Positions 38,940 to 48,200 of a stretch of 64,000 bases of DNA are shown one piece after another. A program made the translations under genes and the position numbers. The notes under the pieces were generated by a model that worked only from the letters and a program-made list of their open reading frames with translations, was not told where the DNA came from and searched no databases. Each line of letters begins with the position of its first letter. The first letter of the stretch is position 1. Source of the stretch: Pseudomonas fluorescens (GTDB lineage Bacteria; Pseudomonadota; Gammaproteobacteria; Pseudomonadales; Pseudomonadaceae); the NCBI RefSeq assembly GCF_902497995.1, contig NZ_CABVII010000004.1:124001-188000 (forward strand), given 5' to 3'.

Positions 38940-39505
38940 GCATCGTCGCCTTCCGCCCCTGCCTTGGGGTGACCGTCAAAGATGACAAGGGCAAGGAGCT
39001 GACTGCTCTCGCCTTCGAGCCCACGGCCGACACACGGCGCTGCCTGAACGACCAGCGCCTGGTGTTCCGCCTGCGCGCCGCCGGCTTCCAGGTCTACGCC
39101 CAGTACAACCCGCAAGTGGGTAACCTGCGACTCGCGCCGATTACCCGACGCACCTCGCTGGTCTTCAGCATTCGCCTCAAGGAAGCGGACCTCCTCGAAC
39201 GCTTCCACCCGGACCTCGACGCCACCACCGGTTCCAACCTCTACCTGGTCAATCTGGATGACGACGGTACGGTGCGCGCATCGGGTACGCTCAGTCGTGG
39301 CAATACGGTCGAGGCGGCCGATGCCGCACGCATCGTTGGCCGTCGCCCGCAACCCTCCGGCAGTCCCAGGACGGTTCTGTTCGTCAGCGACGAATTGGCG
39401 GGACGTGGCGCATTCGGCGCGCTCGAACTGGTGCTCGCCCCCTTCCCCGGCCCCGATCCCGCCGCCGGACGCCAGTACACCGTCACATTCCGCCGACGAA
39501 GTTGA
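38936..39505 (+). CDS. Unknown eCIS-operon protein
   Basis: 189 residues; GTG start inside the DUF4255 stop. No signal peptide or membrane segment; mostly beta-type sequence (FRPCLGVTVKDDKGKEL; LVFRLRAAGFQVYAQYNPQ; VLFVSDELAGRGAFGALEL). I recognise no family. Translational coupling to the terminator-like gene and a position before the sheath suggest a structural or assembly part at the distal end of the particle; this is inference. Confidence 0.8.
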   Translation: MSIVAFRPCLGVTVKDDKGKELTALAFEPTADTRRCLNDQRLVFRLRAAGFQVYAQYNPQVGNLRLAPITRRTSLVFSIRLKEADLLERFHPDLDATTGSNLYLVNLDDDGTVRASGTLSRGNTVEAADAARIVGRRPQPSGSPRTVLFVSDELAGRGAFGALELVLAPFPGPDPAAGRQYTVTFRRRS

Positions 39506-39562
39506 CCCTTCCCCCGGAGCAGTCCACCCCGCCCGCCCACCGCCCGAACAAAGGGACACATC

Positions 39563-41026
39563 ATGCCCAGCTACAGCACCCCAGGTGTCTACGTCGAGGA
39601 AATTCCCGTCTTTCCGCCCTCGGTCGCGCCGGTTGCCACGGCGATCCCCGCCTTCATCGGCTACACCGAGACAGCCCTGGGCAAACAGGGGGAAGACCTC
39701 ACGAAGACTGCCGTTCGCCTCAACTCCCTGCTGGAATACCAAGCCTGTTTCGGCAACCCGCCGGTCCAGGACATGGCGATCACCGTCAACAAACGCGTCA
39801 CTGCGGGCGGCAAATTGTTGGGCGTCGCGGTGAGTTGGACCAGCAAACCCTCGTTGCCCACGCAGTTCCTCCACTACGCCATGCAGTTGTATTTCGCCAA
39901 TGGCGGCGGGCCCTGCTATGTCTACTCGGTGGGTGCCTACGGCAATGCCACCAAAGTCGCCTTCACCGAGGCGATCGCCGCGCTGGAAGCGGTGGACGAA
40001 CCGACCCTGCTGGTGTTCCCCGACGCCGTGAAACTCAGCGACGCCGACTACGGGTCGGTGGTCGACGCCGCCCTGGCCAGCTGCAACAAGACCCAGGACC
40101 GTTTCACCATCGCCGACGTGCGCAACGCCATACCGGCCGGTACCGACGACAACGCCGAGGTGACCAGCAACTTCCGCGCGCGGGTCAGCAGCAACACCGC
40201 GGACTTCCTCAAGTACGGTGCGGCCTACTTCCCCTACCTGTCGACCAATGTGCCGTTCGCCAGCGCCGACGCCAACGTCACACTCACCGCCTTTAACCTG
40301 ATCACGGTGGCCGACAACGGCAGCGAGGCCTCGGCGGCGGTGCCCGACGCCGCCGGCAAGAAGCTCAACGATGCCTCGCTGGACATCCAGGGCAAGGAAA
40401 CCGCGGTCTACGCGGCGATCCACGCCTTCATCGACGAAGCCTGCGTGACCGTGCCGCCGTCCGGCGCCATCGCCGGCATCTACGCCAGGATCGACCGCAC
40501 CCGCGGGGTCTGGAAAGCACCCGCCAACGTTGGCCTGAACCTGGTGATCGGCCCGGCGGTCAACGCCACCAACGACCTGCAGGACGGCCTCAACATCGAT
40601 GCCACGACCGGCAAGTCGGTGAACGTCATCCGGGCGTTCTTCGGCAAGGGCACCCTCGTCTGGGGCGGCCGGACCCTGGCGGGCAATGACAATGAATGGC
40701 GCTACATCAACGTGCGCCGCTTCGCCAACTTCGTCGAGGAATCGGTAAGGAAAGCCGTCGGCGCCTTCGTGTTCGAACCCAACGACGCCAACACCTGGGT
40801 CAAGGTGCGGACCATGATCGAGAACTTCCTGATCAACCAGTGGCGCGACGGCGCGCTGATGGGCGCCAAGCCGGAGCAGGCGTTCCGCGTCGTAGTGGGG
40901 CTCGGCCAGACCATGAGCGCCGAGGACATCTTCAATGGCTACATGATTGTCGAGGTTCACCTGGCCATCGTCCGCCCAGCCGAATTCATCGTCCTGCGCT
41001 TCATGCAGAAAATGCCCGAAGCCTAA
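39563..41026 (+). CDS. eCIS contractile tail sheath protein
   Basis: 487 residues. The N-terminus MPSYSTPGVYVEEIPVFPPS and the C-terminal sheath domain (WRYINVRRFANFVEESVRKA; FVFEPNDANTWVKVRTMIENFL; GLGQTMSAEDIFNGYMIVEV) are those of Afp2-4/phage sheath proteins. Sheath subunits surround the inner tube and drive injection on contraction. Only one sheath gene is present, whereas Afp and PVC have three paralogues. AAAGGGACA precedes the ATG. Confidence 0.95.
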   Translation: MPSYSTPGVYVEEIPVFPPSVAPVATAIPAFIGYTETALGKQGEDLTKTAVRLNSLLEYQACFGNPPVQDMAITVNKRVTAGGKLLGVAVSWTSKPSLPTQFLHYAMQLYFANGGGPCYVYSVGAYGNATKVAFTEAIAALEAVDEPTLLVFPDAVKLSDADYGSVVDAALASCNKTQDRFTIADVRNAIPAGTDDNAEVTSNFRARVSSNTADFLKYGAAYFPYLSTNVPFASADANVTLTAFNLITVADNGSEASAAVPDAAGKKLNDASLDIQGKETAVYAAIHAFIDEACVTVPPSGAIAGIYARIDRTRGVWKAPANVGLNLVIGPAVNATNDLQDGLNIDATTGKSVNVIRAFFGKGTLVWGGRTLAGNDNEWRYINVRRFANFVEESVRKAVGAFVFEPNDANTWVKVRTMIENFLINQWRDGALMGAKPEQAFRVVVGLGQTMSAEDIFNGYMIVEVHLAIVRPAEFIVLRFMQKMPEA

Positions 41027-41044
41027 CCAGAGCGAGGCAACGAG

Positions 41045-41476
41045 ATGAGTGACTATCCGCTTCCCAAATTCCACTTCCAGGTGCAGTGGGGTGGCGCGCG
41101 CATCGGCTTCACGGAGATCTCCGGACTCGACGTCGAGACCGAGGTCATCGAATACCGCGACGGCGCGCTGCGGGAATTTTCCAAGATGAAGATTCCGGGC
41201 ATGCAGAAGTATCCCAACGTCACCATGAAGCGCGGCGTGTTCAAGTCGGACAATGACTACTTCAACTGGTGGAACACCGTGTCGCTCAACACCGTCGAGC
41301 GGCGCGACATCATCGTCAGCCTGCTCAACGAGGCGCACGATCCGGTGATGGTGTGGAAGATCAAGAATGCCTGGCCCACCAAGATCGGCTCGACCGACCT
41401 CAAGGCCGACGGCAACGAGATTGCCATCGAGTCCATCGAACTGGCCCATGACGGGCTGTCGATCCAGAACGAGTAG
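41045..41476 (+). CDS. eCIS inner tube protein 1 (gp19-like)
   Basis: 143 residues. MSDYPLPKFHFQVQWGGARIGFTEISGLDVETEVIEYR, split here as N-terminal tube signature, and the KYPNVTMKRGVFKSDNDYFNWW region match the phage T4 gp19-like tube family (Afp1/Afp5). Hexamers of it stack into the tube carrying cargo. Follows the sheath by 18 bp. Confidence 0.95.
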   Translation: MSDYPLPKFHFQVQWGGARIGFTEISGLDVETEVIEYRDGALREFSKMKIPGMQKYPNVTMKRGVFKSDNDYFNWWNTVSLNTVERRDIIVSLLNEAHDPVMVWKIKNAWPTKIGSTDLKADGNEIAIESIELAHDGLSIQNE

Positions 41477-41486
41477 ATGCGCCGCC

Positions 41487-41927
41487 ATGAGCCTCTACCT
41501 GCCCCCGGTCGGCTTCCACTTCAACGCCAGGTTCGACGTGCCCGGAGCGACGGAGCGCGACGTGCGCTTTCGCGACGTCTCCGGGCTGACCATGGAGCTG
41601 GAGGAGTTCGCCTACAACGAGGGCGGCGAGAACCGCTTCTCGCACAAACTGCCGGTACGCGCACGCTACCCCGACCTGGTGCTCAAGCGCGGTCTGCTGG
41701 TGGATTCCGGGCTGCGCAAATGGGTGCTGGACGCCGTGCACAACCTGGTGATCCAGCCGGTGACCGTGTGGGTGACGCTGCTCGATGAGAGCCATGCGCC
41801 GCTGCAGACCTACACGGTGGTCGGCGCCTGGCCGAAGAAGTGGGTGATCTCCGACTTCAGCGCGGAAAACTCGGAAATTGTCGTCGAGACCCTGGAGCTG
41901 GCCTACCAGTACTTCCGCGTCGACTGA
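41487..41927 (+). CDS. eCIS inner tube protein 2
   Basis: 146 residues from the ATG at 41487 (MSLYLPPVGFHFNARFDVPG). Same family as the preceding protein (VSGLTMELEEFAYNEGGEN; YPDLVLKRGLLVDSGLRKWV) but diverged; probably the tube initiator that joins the tube to the spike/baseplate, as Afp5 does. The frame extends upstream into tube 1, which I reject. Confidence 0.92.
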   Translation: MSLYLPPVGFHFNARFDVPGATERDVRFRDVSGLTMELEEFAYNEGGENRFSHKLPVRARYPDLVLKRGLLVDSGLRKWVLDAVHNLVIQPVTVWVTLLDESHAPLQTYTVVGAWPKKWVISDFSAENSEIVVETLELAYQYFRVD

Positions 41928-41937
41928 GGAGCGAAAG

Positions 41938-42120
41938 ATGCCCGTCTTCATTAACGAAGTGGTAATCCGCAGTACCGTCGACCAGCCACAGTCGGCGCCG
42001 GGCACACAGCCCGTCCAGCCCAGCGGCACGCCCGTCGACCGCGAGGCGCTGGTCGCCGAGGTGACTCGGGCGGTGATCGACTACATGGAGCGGGAACTCG
42101 ACCGGATCGGGGAGCGCTGA
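41938..42120 (+). CDS. Small DUF5908-like eCIS protein
   Basis: 60 residues with GAGGAGCG before the ATG. The opening MPVFINEVVIRSTV matches small DUF5908-type proteins found between tube and LysM genes of eCIS loci (position of Afp6). Its tail is helical and acidic (AVIDYMERELDRIGER). The function is not established. Confidence 0.8.
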   Translation: MPVFINEVVIRSTVDQPQSAPGTQPVQPSGTPVDREALVAEVTRAVIDYMERELDRIGER

Positions 42121-42123
42121 TGC

Positions 42124-42831
42124 ATGGACGGTGCCCTGCTCAAGCTGACTATCATCCCCTTCGAGGACTCCGAAGGCGCCATGGGCCCGCCCGCCGGGCC
42201 ACCCTTCATCGTCCAGTACAACCCTGAGACCTACACCGACACCACCGAATTCAAGTACGGCCCCGATGAACCGCCCCAGGGTTCGGCCGGTTCCGAGGCC
42301 AAGTTTGAGCGGGTCAACCCGAAGAAATACAACTTCGAGCTGATGCTTGACGGCACCGGCGTATCGCCCGCGCCGCCGCCGAGCGGCGCACTGGACGCCG
42401 TGGCACCCTCCACCGGCCTGTCGGTGGTCGCGCAGCTCGAGCTGTTCAAGCTCACCGTCGGCTTCAGCGGCAATGTGCACCGCCCGCGCTTCCTGATGCT
42501 GGTGTGGGGCCGGCTACTGGTGACCACGGTGCTGGAAAGCTACTCCATCGCCTACAAACTGTTCTCCCCCGCTGGCCTGCCGCTGCGCGCAAGCATGTCG
42601 GTGACCTTTCGCGAGCACACACCGAAGGGCTTCGGCGAACGGCTGAAGAACCTCGCCTCGCCGGACATCAGCCACGCCCACCGGGTACTGGAAGGCGAAC
42701 ATCTGTCCAAGCTGGTCTACGACGTTTACAAGAACACGGCCCATTACATGAACGTGGCCGAGGAGAACCAGCTCGACACCGTGCGCAGGCTCGCCCCGGG
42801 AAGCGCCCTTTATCTGCCACCGTTGAGGTGA
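42124..42831 (+). CDS. eCIS tube-baseplate adaptor with C-terminal LysM (Afp7-like)
   Basis: 235 residues. The N-terminal part (FIVQYNPETYTDTTEFKYG; KYNFELMLDGTG) is the CIS tube family seen in Afp7; the last ~50 residues (HRVLEGEHLSKLVYDVYKN ... LAPGSALYLPPL) form a LysM-type module. In phages and eCIS this protein (gp53/Afp7-like) joins the baseplate to the hub. Starts 3 bp past the previous stop codon. Confidence 0.9.
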   Translation: MDGALLKLTIIPFEDSEGAMGPPAGPPFIVQYNPETYTDTTEFKYGPDEPPQGSAGSEAKFERVNPKKYNFELMLDGTGVSPAPPPSGALDAVAPSTGLSVVAQLELFKLTVGFSGNVHRPRFLMLVWGRLLVTTVLESYSIAYKLFSPAGLPLRASMSVTFREHTPKGFGERLKNLASPDISHAHRVLEGEHLSKLVYDVYKNTAHYMNVAEENQLDTVRRLAPGSALYLPPLR

Positions 42832-42835
42832 AGGC

Positions 42836-44581
42836 ATGCCCGGCCCGCCCGAATTCGACACCAGCCCGACCCACCTCACCACCTTCACGGTGAAGGCGGC
42901 AGGCATGGCACTGGGCGCGGAATACGGCATCGTCTCGATAGAGATCCGCCGTGAGGTCAACCGCGTGCCGAAGGCGACTATCGTCCTGCAGGATGGCGAC
43001 GCGGCGAAGCAGACTTTCGCCCTTTCCGAGGGGTCGACGCTGATCCCCGGTGTCGAGGTGGAAATCCTCGGTGGCTACTCCTCCAAGGAAAGCACGCTGT
43101 TCAAGGGCATCGTCACCCGCCAGCGCATTGAGGTGGGCCGACGCGGCGGCTCGCACCTGAACCTGGAACTGCGCGACCCGGTGTTCCGCATGACCCTGGG
43201 CCGCCGCTCGCGCAACTTCAGCGATGTCACCGACTCCGATGTGATGGAGCAGATCATCGGCCTGAACAAGGGCCTCAGCGCCGACGTGACGGCGACCAGC
43301 CTGAAGCATCCGCAGGTGGTGCAGCACCAGGCCAGCGACTGGGACTTTCTGGTCATGCGCGCGGAACTGGCCGGCTTCGCGGTGATCTGCATCGACAGCA
43401 AGGTGAGCGTGGCGCCACCCGCCGTGGCCGGTGCGGCGCAGATTTGCGCGATCTTCGGCCAGGGCCTGTTCTGCGCCGAACTGGAACTGGACGCCGAAAC
43501 CCAGTTCACCAGCGTCGAGACCGGGGCCTGGGACATGGCCAACCAGGAACTCATCAGCAGCCAGTCCGACGACGTGGCGACGCCAGGACCGGGGGACATT
43601 CCCGGCAGCGAACTCGCCAGTACCGGCGGGGTCAACTCGGCCCTGCGCCACCCCGGCGCACTGGACCAGGCGATGCTCGACCAGTGGGCCGCCGCCGGCA
43701 TGGGCCGCGCGCGCCGTGCGTCGGTACGCGGACGCGTGCACGTGCAGGGCAACGCCGCGCTGCTGCCCGGCGTACTGATCGACCTGGGCGGACTCGGCAG
43801 CCGCTTCAACGGCCCGGGCTTCGTCTCCGGCGTGCGCCACCGGTTCGACCATGGTGACTGGGTGACCGAAGTGCTGATCGGCTCCGACCCCAAATCCCAC
43901 GCCGAACGCTATCCCGTCGCCGCACCCGCCGCCGCCGGCCTCGCCCCGCCGGTGCCGGGCCTGCAGATCGGCGTGGTCGCCGCGCTGGAAAGCGACCCGG
44001 CCGGCCAGGACCGCATCCAGGTGCGCCTGGCCACCATCAGCGAGACCGACGGGCTGGTCTGGGCACGCCAGGCGCTGCTGGATGCCGGCGACAAGCGCGG
44101 CACCTCGTTCCGCCCGGAGCTCGACGACGAAGTGGTGGTCGGTTTCCTCGACGGTGACCCGCACCACCCGGTGATCCTCGGCGCGCTGCACTCCAGCGCC
44201 AAGCCGAATCCGCTGACCGGCGCCAACGACAACCACAAGAAGGCCATCGTCACCCGCGCCGGCATGCGCATCCACTGGGACGACGAGAAGGTGATCGCCA
44301 CCATCGACACCCCGGCCGGCAACAGGATCGTGCTCTCCGAGGACGGCAAGTCGATCCTCGTCGAGGACCAGAACGGCAACAGGATCGAGCTGAATGCCGA
44401 CGGCATCGCCCTGCAAAGTCCTGGCGACATCAAGCTCAAGGCCACCGGCGACGTGAAGATCGAAGGCACCAACGTCGAGCTGTCGGCCAACGCAAGCTTC
44501 AAGGCCAAGGGTTCGGGTGGCGCGCAGCTCAGCTCCAGCGCCAGCACCGTGATCAAGGGCTCGCTGGTGCAGATCAACTGA
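42836..44581 (+). CDS. eCIS spike / hub protein (VgrG-like, Afp8)
   Basis: 581 residues. Gp27-like N-terminal hub (about 1-370), an OB-fold Vgr domain (QIGVVAALESDPAGQDRIQVRL; GTSFRPELDDEVVVGFLDGDPHHPVILGAL, each part read separately), then a gp5-like beta-helix (IVLSEDGKSILVEDQNGNRI; SPGDIKLKATGDVKIEG). Trimers form the membrane-piercing spike, tipped by the PAAR protein encoded next. Confidence 0.94.
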   Translation: MPGPPEFDTSPTHLTTFTVKAAGMALGAEYGIVSIEIRREVNRVPKATIVLQDGDAAKQTFALSEGSTLIPGVEVEILGGYSSKESTLFKGIVTRQRIEVGRRGGSHLNLELRDPVFRMTLGRRSRNFSDVTDSDVMEQIIGLNKGLSADVTATSLKHPQVVQHQASDWDFLVMRAELAGFAVICIDSKVSVAPPAVAGAAQICAIFGQGLFCAELELDAETQFTSVETGAWDMANQELISSQSDDVATPGPGDIPGSELASTGGVNSALRHPGALDQAMLDQWAAAGMGRARRASVRGRVHVQGNAALLPGVLIDLGGLGSRFNGPGFVSGVRHRFDHGDWVTEVLIGSDPKSHAERYPVAAPAAAGLAPPVPGLQIGVVAALESDPAGQDRIQVRLATISETDGLVWARQALLDAGDKRGTSFRPELDDEVVVGFLDGDPHHPVILGALHSSAKPNPLTGANDNHKKAIVTRAGMRIHWDDEKVIATIDTPAGNRIVLSEDGKSILVEDQNGNRIELNADGIALQSPGDIKLKATGDVKIEGTNVELSANASFKAKGSGGAQLSSSASTVIKGSLVQIN

Positions 44582-44592
44582 AGGAGAACGCC

Positions 44593-44880
44593 ATGCCCCC
44601 TGCCGCTCGCGTCAACGACCTGCACGTCTGCCCCATGGTCACCGGCACGGTGCCCCATGTCGGCGGGCCGGTGTTCGGCCCCGGCGTCGCCACCGTGCTG
44701 ATCGGCGGCCTGCCCGCCGCAGTGGTCGGCGACAGCGCCAGCTGCTCCGGCCCGCCGGACAGCATCGTCGCCGGCTCCGCCACGGTGATGATCGGCGGCA
44801 AGCCGGCGGCGCGGATGGGCGACAGCACCGCCCATGGTGGCAGCATCGTGCTGGGCGATTTCACCGTGATCATCGGCTAA
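44593..44880 (+). CDS. eCIS PAAR tip protein (Afp10-like)
   Basis: 95 residues. PAAR repeats are clear: PAARVNDLHVCP at the start, VLIGGLPAAVVGDSASC and KPAARMGDSTAHGG. It sharpens the spike tip. AAGGAGAACGCC precedes the ATG. Confidence 0.95.
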   Translation: MPPAARVNDLHVCPMVTGTVPHVGGPVFGPGVATVLIGGLPAAVVGDSASCSGPPDSIVAGSATVMIGGKPAARMGDSTAHGGSIVLGDFTVIIG

Positions 44881-44891
44881 GGAGATCGGCA

Positions 44892-45290
44892 ATGGCATTG
44901 GAAGATCCCTTCATCGGCAGCGGCTGGAGCTTCCCGCCGGCGTTCGACCGCAAGGCCGCCAGCGTGAACATGAGCAGCGGTATCCGCGAGATCGAGGAGA
45001 GCCTGCAGATCATCTTCGGCACTGTCCTCGGCGAACGGATCATGAGCCCGCTGTTCGGCTGCGCGCTGGACAGCATGGTGTTCGAGGTGATGAACGCCTC
45101 GCGCATCGCCTACCTGGAGAACCTGATCCGCACCGCGATCATCTATCACGAGGCGCGCATCGACGCCGACCGGATCACCGTCGAGCCGGACCCGCTCGCC
45201 GGCTGCCTGCTGATCGCCATTGGCTACACGGTGCGCGGCTCCAACTCGCGCTTCAACTTCGTCTTCCCCTACTACCTGAACGAGGGTTGA
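44892..45290 (+). CDS. eCIS baseplate wedge protein, gp25 family (Afp9-like)
   Basis: 132 residues. Signature IREIEESLQIIFGTVLGERIM followed closely by SPLFGCALDSMVF is that of gp25/TssE-like proteins, which nucleate sheath assembly at the baseplate. AAGGAGATC precedes the ATG. Confidence 0.95.
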   Translation: MALEDPFIGSGWSFPPAFDRKAASVNMSSGIREIEESLQIIFGTVLGERIMSPLFGCALDSMVFEVMNASRIAYLENLIRTAIIYHEARIDADRITVEPDPLAGCLLIAIGYTVRGSNSRFNFVFPYYLNEG

Positions 45291-45294
45291 GACC

Positions 45295-48200
45295 GTGACC
45301 GACCCCTGCGCGAAAAGGAATCCCCTGGTCCGCTCCGGCACGACCCAGGACGGCCGCATCCGCGCCGAACTTGCCACCGATCACTTCCTCCCTGACGAGC
45401 GCGACATCGCCGACCTGATCCTGTTCGGCCAGCGCTTCGCCAAACACATCCAGTACTACGACGCCGGCAATGCGAAAGCCGGCGACTGGACTGCATTCTT
45501 CGAAAGCAACGTCACCGCCAGCCTGGCCGCGCTGGCCAAGCTGCCGGTGGACGCCTTTCGCGGCACCCAGCTCGACCTGGAAAACTGGCTGAAAACCGAT
45601 CCCGCGCGCGACCCTGCGCAGCTCGCCGCCCACGCGCGGCTGGCCTTCCACCTGCCGCTGGTGCTGCTGCAGATTGCCGGCCGCCATCACCAACACCTGC
45701 CCGCCGACCATCCGTTCAGCGCCACCCTGGTCGAACTCGCCGCCCGGGACCTGGCCGAGCCGCTCGGCGGGCTGATCGGTTGGTACAAGGGCGCCTTCGA
45801 TGCCAGCCTCGGCGTCGGCAACCTGATCTTCGATGACGATCCGCTGCTGCAAGCCGACTACAACATCGACGGCACAGCTGGCGACACCCGCCTGCGCCTG
45901 TCCGCTACCATCGCTGCCGCCATCGTTGGCCAGCCGGCATTCTCCATCGCGCCGGTGCCGGCGCCGATCCTCGCCAGGGTCGATGCCGCCGGCTGGGCTT
46001 CCCTGTACGCCGCCACCGGCGCCGATCCTTCGCCCTACGAGGATGCCATCGGCCAGACCCACCAGCGCTACGAGCAGATCTACGACGCCCTCAGCTACAA
46101 CCTTCTGGGCACGGCGGTAGAGCACGTCTACCAGGCCCTGGAACGCATCCGCCGCGACGCAGTCGCGCACCTGGAGGAATCGCTGGCGAGCTTCGCCGGG
46201 CATGCGCCGAACTACGGCCTGTGGCTGGCCTTCCTCAAGCTGTTCCAGCACGCCCGTGGCGAGATGAACCGCTTCACCGAGCGCCATCTGGACTTCTACT
46301 TTCGCGAGGTGCTGCGTCTGGACAACCGCGCCGCGCAGCCGGACCGGGTGCACCTGTTGTTCGAACTGTCCAAGGGCGTGGAAGCCCACCTGCTACGCGC
46401 CGGCACCCCATTGCGAGCCGGCAAGGACGCGCTGGGCAAGGCGGTGTCCTACGCGCTGGAGAACGACATCGTTATCAACCGCGCCAGCGTCGCCGAGCTG
46501 CGCGGCCTGCAAGTGCTGGCCGGCGGTACGCCATCGGCGCCGACGCGGATACCACTGGCCGCGCTGGCGGTGCGTTCGCGCGACGGCCTCGGCGAGGTGG
46601 AACTGGCCAAGGACGAGCCGAGCTGGCCCCCCTTCGGTCCGGCGCTGAGCCCGGCCGCGCGTATCGGCTTCGCTGTCGCCGACCGCAAGCTGTTCCTGCG
46701 CGAGGGCACCCGCAGCATCAGCATCCGCGCCGAGCTGAAAAGCCCGCTGGCGACCACCGCCATCTTCCCGCGCTGGAGAGTGCGGCTGACCGGCGACAAG
46801 GGCTGGTTCGAGTTGAGCGGCATGGCGCAGATCAGCACGGTGCTGGACAACAGCTTCAGCGAGCCGGTCGAAGAGGCGGCAGGTGGCAAGGCACAGTCGA
46901 AAACCGGCAAGAGCGCCGCCAGCGATGCACGGGAGAAAAAGTCCAATGCCTTCGCCGACAAGAAGGCGGGCAACAAGCCGCTGCACATTCTGGAGATCAC
47001 CCTCGACCTCGACCCCGACGATCCACCCATCGTCCCGCTCGACGCCAAGCTGCACGGCAGCGATTACCCGCCGGGCGTGCCCGTGGCGGAAGTCCTCTTC
47101 GACTTCGACGCCCTCGACAGTGCCCGCGCCTTCGCTGTACTGCGCGACATTCGTACCGAGCGCCCGACCCTGAGCGTCGAAGCCAGCGGCCTGAAGAACC
47201 TGATGGTGATCGCCGGCGGCGGCGTGGTCGACGTGGCCAAGCCGTTCGCTCCGTTCGGTGCGCAGCCAATGGTCGGCGCGCAGTGGATCATCGGTTCGGC
47301 GGAAGTCTTCTCCAAGTCCATCGACGAGTGGGGGCTCAGTCTCGACTGGGCAAGCAGCTACAGCTCCACCGGCTACTTCTGGAACCGTTCGGCTGACAGC
47401 TACAATCCGGGCGAGGCGGTGCTTAGCGGCGGCAAGTGGATCGCCGCGCCCGGTTCCACCAGCAAGACTTCGCGTCGTTTCGGGCGTGGGCGCAAGCCGA
47501 CCAACAACACGGATATCGGCCTCGGCGAAACCGGCGTGGAGATCGCCATGAAGAGCGCCGACCTGATCGACGGGCTGACCGAGCAAACGCTGGAGAACCA
47601 GCAGCTCACCGCCACCTCGCTGAACGGCTTCGTGCGCATGCGCCTGCCGCTGGACTTCGGCCACGCCGCCTTCGTCCGCGAGAACACCCGGGCGCTGATC
47701 GGCCTGTCGGGCGGCACCGCCTACACCGCGAGCACCAGCGTCAATGTCACCACCCAGAGCCTGCCCCGCGAGCCCTACAACCCGCTGATCATCCGCCTCG
47801 AAGCCGCCTACGCGACCACCCGCGACGCGGTCGAGGACTTCACCCTGCTGCACCCCTTCGGCCTGTCCGACAGCACCGCCGATGGCCGCCTGTTCCCCAG
47901 CCTGCCGTTCGAAGGCGCGCTGCTGATCGGCGTGAAGGACTTCGCCGCGCCCGCCCGGCTGACCCTGCTGGTGCAGGTGGCGGACGGCTCGGGCGATCCG
48001 CTGAAGCAGGCGCCGCAGCTGCAGTACCATTACCTCGACGGCGACACCTGGAAGGCCCTCGAAGAGCAGGACATCGACGACAAGACGCACAACTTCAGCG
48101 GCTCCGGCGTGCTCGGCCTGAACCTGCCGGAGGCGGCGGACAACGTGCACCGCGTGCTGCCCTCGGGCCTGCACTGGATACGCATCGCCGCCAGTCAGAA

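Noticed and set aside
38849..41488. Long minus-strand open frame (879 codons) opposite the sheath and tube genes
   Set aside because: It is a by-product of high G+C at third codon positions in the plus-strand genes; it has no ribosome-binding site or recognisable domain, and the plus-strand genes are certain.
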